64,000 nucleotides of DNA, taken from Candidatus Avelusimicrobium gallinaceum (GTDB lineage: Bacteria; Elusimicrobiota; Elusimicrobia; Elusimicrobiales; Elusimicrobiaceae). How positions within the stretch are numbered: the first letter of the stretch is position 1; each line of letters opens with the position of its first letter. The stretch is taken from the NCBI GenBank assembly GCA_944324965.1, contig CALUYH010000003.1, positions 1-64,000 on the forward strand, read 5' to 3'. A model generated the notes under the pieces. The model saw nothing but the letters and a program-made list of their open reading frames with translations, did not search any database and was not told the DNA's origin. Shown here one piece after another: positions 60,910 through 64,000 of the stretch. A program made the position numbers and the translations under genes.

Positions 60910-61803
60910 CTATCCGGCTTTATTTGGGCAAACGGCTTTGCGGTACAACGCCCCCGCGCGGTAGCTGCTGCGCACCAACGGGCCGCTGGCCACGCCTTTA
61001 AAACCCAGCTCCAGCGCTTCCTGCTCCCAGGCCCGGTATTCGGCCGGCTCGGGGTAGCGGGCCACCGGGTAGTGCGCGGCCGACGGCGCCAAATACTGGC
61101 CGATGGTCAGCAAATCCACCCCCACCGCGCGCAAATCTTTCATCAGGGCCGTAATTTGCTCATGCGTTTCTCCGAGCCCCACCATAAAGCCCGTTTTGGT
61201 CAAAATGTCCGGCGCTATTTTTTTGGAGCGTTCCAACAGCGTCAGCGTGCGGCGGTAATCCGCCCCCACCCGCACGGCCGCGTACAGCTGCGGGACGGTT
61301 TCCACGTTGTGCGCCAGCACGTCCGGACGGGCCGCAAGCACGGTTTTCAGGGCGGCTTCGTCGCCGCGCAAGTCGGAAATCAGCGGCTCCACTTTCACAT
61401 CCGGCGTCAGCGCGTGGATGGCCTCAATCACGCGGGCAAAATGCGCCGCACCGCCGTCTTTCAAATCATCGCGCGTGGGCATCGTCAGCACCGCATAGCG
61501 GATGCCCCATTCTTTTACGGCCTGCGCCACGCGGGCGGGTTCGTTTTCATCCGGCGGCAGGGGACGCGCTTTCGTCACCGCGCAAAAGCGGCAGCCGCGC
61601 GTGCAAATGTCGCCAAGCACCATAAAGGTAGCGTCGCCGCAGTTGAAACATTCCCCCCGGTTGGGGCAGCGGGCGGCGTGGCAGACGGTGTGCAGCGTCA
61701 GCTGGTCTATGGACTGCTGGGCGTGCAGCGCCGCGGAAGAACGCAAGGCCGCTTTGTTGCGGCCTACCAAATCTTTAAGCCACTGGGGCATGGGTGTAGT
61801 CAT
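60910..61803 (-). CDS. lipA: Lipoyl synthase
   Basis: A 297-residue radical SAM enzyme. Cys41, Cys46 and Cys52 bind the auxiliary cluster that gives up sulfur, and Cys67, Cys71 and Cys74 bind the SAM cluster (CTRGCRFC). The C-terminal RSSYRAG holds the conserved Ser. It inserts two sulfur atoms into octanoyl groups on lipoyl domains. The ATG at 61803 is used since upstream in-frame sequence reads as non-coding; TATAAT ends 7 nt before it. An ATG at 61791 is an alternative. Confidence 0.95.
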   Translation of the reverse strand: MTTPMPQWLKDLVGRNKAALRSSAALHAQQSIDQLTLHTVCHAARCPNRGECFNCGDATFMVLGDICTRGCRFCAVTKARPLPPDENEPARVAQAVKEWGIRYAVLTMPTRDDLKDGGAAHFARVIEAIHALTPDVKVEPLISDLRGDEAALKTVLAARPDVLAHNVETVPQLYAAVRVGADYRRTLTLLERSKKIAPDILTKTGFMVGLGETHEQITALMKDLRAVGVDLLTIGQYLAPSAAHYPVARYPEPAEYRAWEQEALELGFKGVASGPLVRSSYRAGALYRKAVCPNKAG

Positions 61804-61810
61804 CACGGTT

Positions 61811-61853
61811 ATTATACAAAAACCGACGCCCGGCCCGCCGAAAAGGATATAAT
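61811..61853. promoter_or_regulatory. Divergent promoters of lipA and the SpoIID-like gene
   Basis: TATAAT on the minus strand at 61811-61816 serves lipA, ending 7 nt before its ATG. TATAAT on the plus strand at 61848-61853 serves the gene at 61883, which has a short leader and a GGGAG ribosome site. Confidence 0.6.
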
Positions 61854-61882
61854 ATAGTGAACTCTTTTTTACGGGAGCCCGC

Positions 61883-63976
61883 GTGAAACGTTTTCTTTTC
61901 TTTTTAGGTTGCATTTTCTGCCTGGCCGCGCCGCTGGCCGCCGAGGAGCAGGACGCCACCAAAACCGAACAGCAACGCCTGCAGGAAGCGGGCGAGCTGT
62001 ACTTTGACTACAAACCCCAGGAAGCGTTGGACGCCTACATTGCCCTATCCAAAGACACGCAAAACCGCCAATCGTTTTTGAACGCAGCCTTTATTGCGCT
62101 GGAACAAAACGACCCCAAACAAGCGGTGGACATTATGTCCGCCGCCTACAAAATTTACAACCAGGACCGCGAAACCATTGAAATGGCCGCCGAAGCCTAC
62201 CTGGCGGACGGACAATACCGCGCGGCGGAAAAGATGCTTTCCATGCTGCCCGAAAACAAAAAACGGGCGGGGTTTTTCCACATCAACCTGGCCCGCGCCC
62301 AAATGGGCCTTAACGAAAAACGCCTGGCCAAATACAACCTGAAAATGGCCGTGCGCGCCGGCACGCACCCCGCGCTGGCCAACTACCTGCTGGGCCTTTT
62401 GTACGAAGAGGAAGAAGACTACAAACAAGCGGCCGAGGTATTCCGCAAGGCCACCGTGTACGACCACCAGTTTATAGAAGCCAAAAAGCACTACGCCGCC
62501 GCCCTGGAAAAACTGGGCAATTACAACGAATCTTACCGCCAGTACCGGATGATTTACTCGTCCGAAAAAAGCAATAAAGACGTCAACGCCGCACTCGCCC
62601 GCCTCAAGCCGCGCCTTTCGCGCCCGGAAAAAGAAATCGTGGGCGGCAAGGAATTGATCAAGCACACGTTTGTAAAACCCGTTGTCCTGCCGGACGGTGT
62701 GAAAGCGCGCGAAATCAAAGTGGGCCTGGGTATGCGCCAAAACGGCCGCCCCTCCACGCGCACCACCGTGCATTTTATTCCGTCGCACGATTTTAAAATC
62801 ACCGACGCCCAAACCGGCAAAGTGCTGGCCTCGGGCAAAGCCAAAGAAAGCTGGGTGGCTGTGTTAAAGGACCGCAGCACCTACCTGCTGACGCCCAAAA
62901 ACAAACGAATTGCATTTAAAAAATCCGTCATCGTTACCCCCGTTTCCAAATCGCCCGACGAAGGAAGCACCATTATCGTAAAAAACGTGATGAGCGGCGC
63001 CGGGATGACCTGGGCCAGCGTGGACGATAAAGAATACCGCGGCAAACTGCAAATCACCTACAACGCCGCGCGCAACACGCTCGTCCCCATTAACATCGTA
63101 AATATAGAAGAATACATTATGGGCGTTATCGCGTCCGAAATGCCCACCCAGTTCCCCATGGACGCCCTGCGCGCCCAAGCCGTGCTGGCACGCACCTACG
63201 CCCTAAAACATTTGGGCAAACACAAATACTACGGCTACGATTTGTGTGACACGCAAAACTGCCAGGTGTACGGCGGCGTCAGCTCCGAAAGCGAGCGCGG
63301 CAACGCGGCCGTGGAAAGCACCATGGGCGAAATTATGCGCTACAAGAAAAAACCCATAGAAAGCGTATTTTCGGCCAACTGCGGCGGCGTTACGCAAAGC
63401 GCCAAAGAAGCCGGCTGGTACGAAACGCCCTACTTGCAGCCGGTATCGGACTATAAAGATTTTGATTTTGACACGTTGCAGCCCTACCACTTTAAAGAAC
63501 TGCTGCAATACCCGCACGACGCGTACAGCCGCTACGGCAAACACGTCAGCCTGGCGGCCTTCCGCTGGACGCGCGTCGTGGACGTGGAAGACGTCAGCCA
63601 GGTCATCAAACGCAAGAAAAAAGACATCGGCCGCGTGACGGGCATTATCCCCCTGCGCCGCGGGCGCTCGGGCTACGTCAGCCGGTTGCTCGTTAAAGGG
63701 ACCAAAGGCTCCGTCACGCTAAATAAAGAAAACGTCATCCGCAATAATTTAAGCCTGGGTATGCTGCGCAGCAGTTACTTTATTGTGGAGCCCAACTACC
63801 GCGACCACGAACTGGAGTTCTTTGTATTCTACGGCGGCGGCTGGGGGCACGGCGTAGGCTTTGACCAAACCGGCGCCGCCGGGCGGGCCGAAGCCGGGCA
63901 AGGCTACAAAGAAATTCTGCAGCACTATTTCCCGCTGGCGGAATTTTATTCCCCCGCCGAAGCAGCCAAAAAATAA
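61883..63976 (+). CDS. SpoIID/LytB-domain protein with N-terminal TPR-like repeats
   Basis: A 697-residue exported protein that starts at GTG. Residues 1-20 form a signal peptide (FLFFLGCIFCLAAPLAA). TPR-like helical repeats fill about 25-230 (NLARAQMGLNEKRLAKYNLK is one). The SpoIID domain lies at about 400-690, with EEYIMGVIASEMP, RAQAVLARTYAL, SANCGGVTQSA and GGGWGHGVGFDQTG. SpoIID enzymes are lytic transglycosylases that act on glycans lacking stem peptides. Here it probably helps remodel the wall during growth or division; there is no sign of sporulation genes. GGGAG precedes the GTG. Confidence 0.9.
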   Translation: MKRFLFFLGCIFCLAAPLAAEEQDATKTEQQRLQEAGELYFDYKPQEALDAYIALSKDTQNRQSFLNAAFIALEQNDPKQAVDIMSAAYKIYNQDRETIEMAAEAYLADGQYRAAEKMLSMLPENKKRAGFFHINLARAQMGLNEKRLAKYNLKMAVRAGTHPALANYLLGLLYEEEEDYKQAAEVFRKATVYDHQFIEAKKHYAAALEKLGNYNESYRQYRMIYSSEKSNKDVNAALARLKPRLSRPEKEIVGGKELIKHTFVKPVVLPDGVKAREIKVGLGMRQNGRPSTRTTVHFIPSHDFKITDAQTGKVLASGKAKESWVAVLKDRSTYLLTPKNKRIAFKKSVIVTPVSKSPDEGSTIIVKNVMSGAGMTWASVDDKEYRGKLQITYNAARNTLVPINIVNIEEYIMGVIASEMPTQFPMDALRAQAVLARTYALKHLGKHKYYGYDLCDTQNCQVYGGVSSESERGNAAVESTMGEIMRYKKKPIESVFSANCGGVTQSAKEAGWYETPYLQPVSDYKDFDFDTLQPYHFKELLQYPHDAYSRYGKHVSLAAFRWTRVVDVEDVSQVIKRKKKDIGRVTGIIPLRRGRSGYVSRLLVKGTKGSVTLNKENVIRNNLSLGMLRSSYFIVEPNYRDHELEFFVFYGGGWGHGVGFDQTGAAGRAEAGQGYKEILQHYFPLAEFYSPAEAAKK

Positions 63977-64000
63977 CCTTTGCCTGCCACAAAAAAGCCC

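Noticed and set aside
61883..63976. Sporulation role for the SpoIID-like protein
   Set aside because: No other sporulation gene is present, and SpoIID/LytB domains are common in wall enzymes of non-spore-formers.
1..64000. CRISPR array, prophage or insertion sequence
   Set aside because: No regularly spaced repeats, no cas, integrase, transposase or phage structural genes were seen.

Overview
The window looks like a chromosomal segment of a GC-rich (by eye roughly 55% GC) didermic bacterium. Outer-membrane traits are Tol-type QRA genes, a LolA-like carrier, several lipobox proteins and a type IV pilin-like protein. The pilin style, HydE, a pyruvate phosphate dikinase and the overall gene set suggest a gut member of the Elusimicrobiota. 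That placement is inference from gene content and is not proven by any marker here.

Layout. (1) 1-4640: a minus-strand type I restriction-modification operon, hsdM - membrane protein - hsdS - DUF3644/HEPN-like protein - hsdR (cut by the window edge), next to a tRNA-Ser(GCU) gene. The two extra genes are AT-rich and overlap or abut the hsd genes. (2) 5000-12400: an envelope and division operon, ftsK - lolA-like - pgsA - pgpA - tolQ - tolR - tonB/tolA-like - small membrane protein - SDR epimerase. (3) 12800-20530: accB and a winged-helix gene, a lipid-anchored HtrA protease, a secreted Cys-motif protein, a nucleotidyltransferase, rpsO-pnp, a secreted protein and an isolated 56-aa gene. (4) 20700-32700, plus strand: hydE, ppdK, an ankyrin membrane protein, a 30-aa minigene, gmk-rpoZ-udg-priA, two DUF805 proteins, tyrS and mltG. 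(5) 32740-35050: a zinc/cadmium-type ATPase and its SmtB/CadC-type repressor, with a clear promoter and operator. (6) 35150-53160: a pilin, then a long minus-strand series joining the classic origin-proximal set (rpmH, rnpA, yidD, yidC, jag, mnmE, mnmG, rsmG) to a division and cell-wall set (rsmH, ftsL, ftsI, murF, mraY, ftsW, murG). murE, murD and mraZ are absent from this series. (7) 53300-64000: secreted proteins, recO, a HAD phosphatase, glyQS, a large apparent non-coding RNA, a lipoprotein, lipA and a SpoIID/LytB protein with TPR-like repeats.

Most striking observations. First, a roughly 480-nt transcription unit at about 60010-60491 has a strong promoter, a strong terminator, no reading frame, many possible helices and a module repeated at a 172-nt interval. 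It matches no RNA family I recognise. Second, the type I R-M operon carries a HEPN-like RX4H protein and a two-helix membrane protein, which recalls the PrrC arrangement. Third, many operon-leading genes have a -10 box ending 6-7 nt before the ATG and no Shine-Dalgarno sequence, which predicts leaderless mRNAs. Fourth, short GGGCCC-centred words recur between genes.
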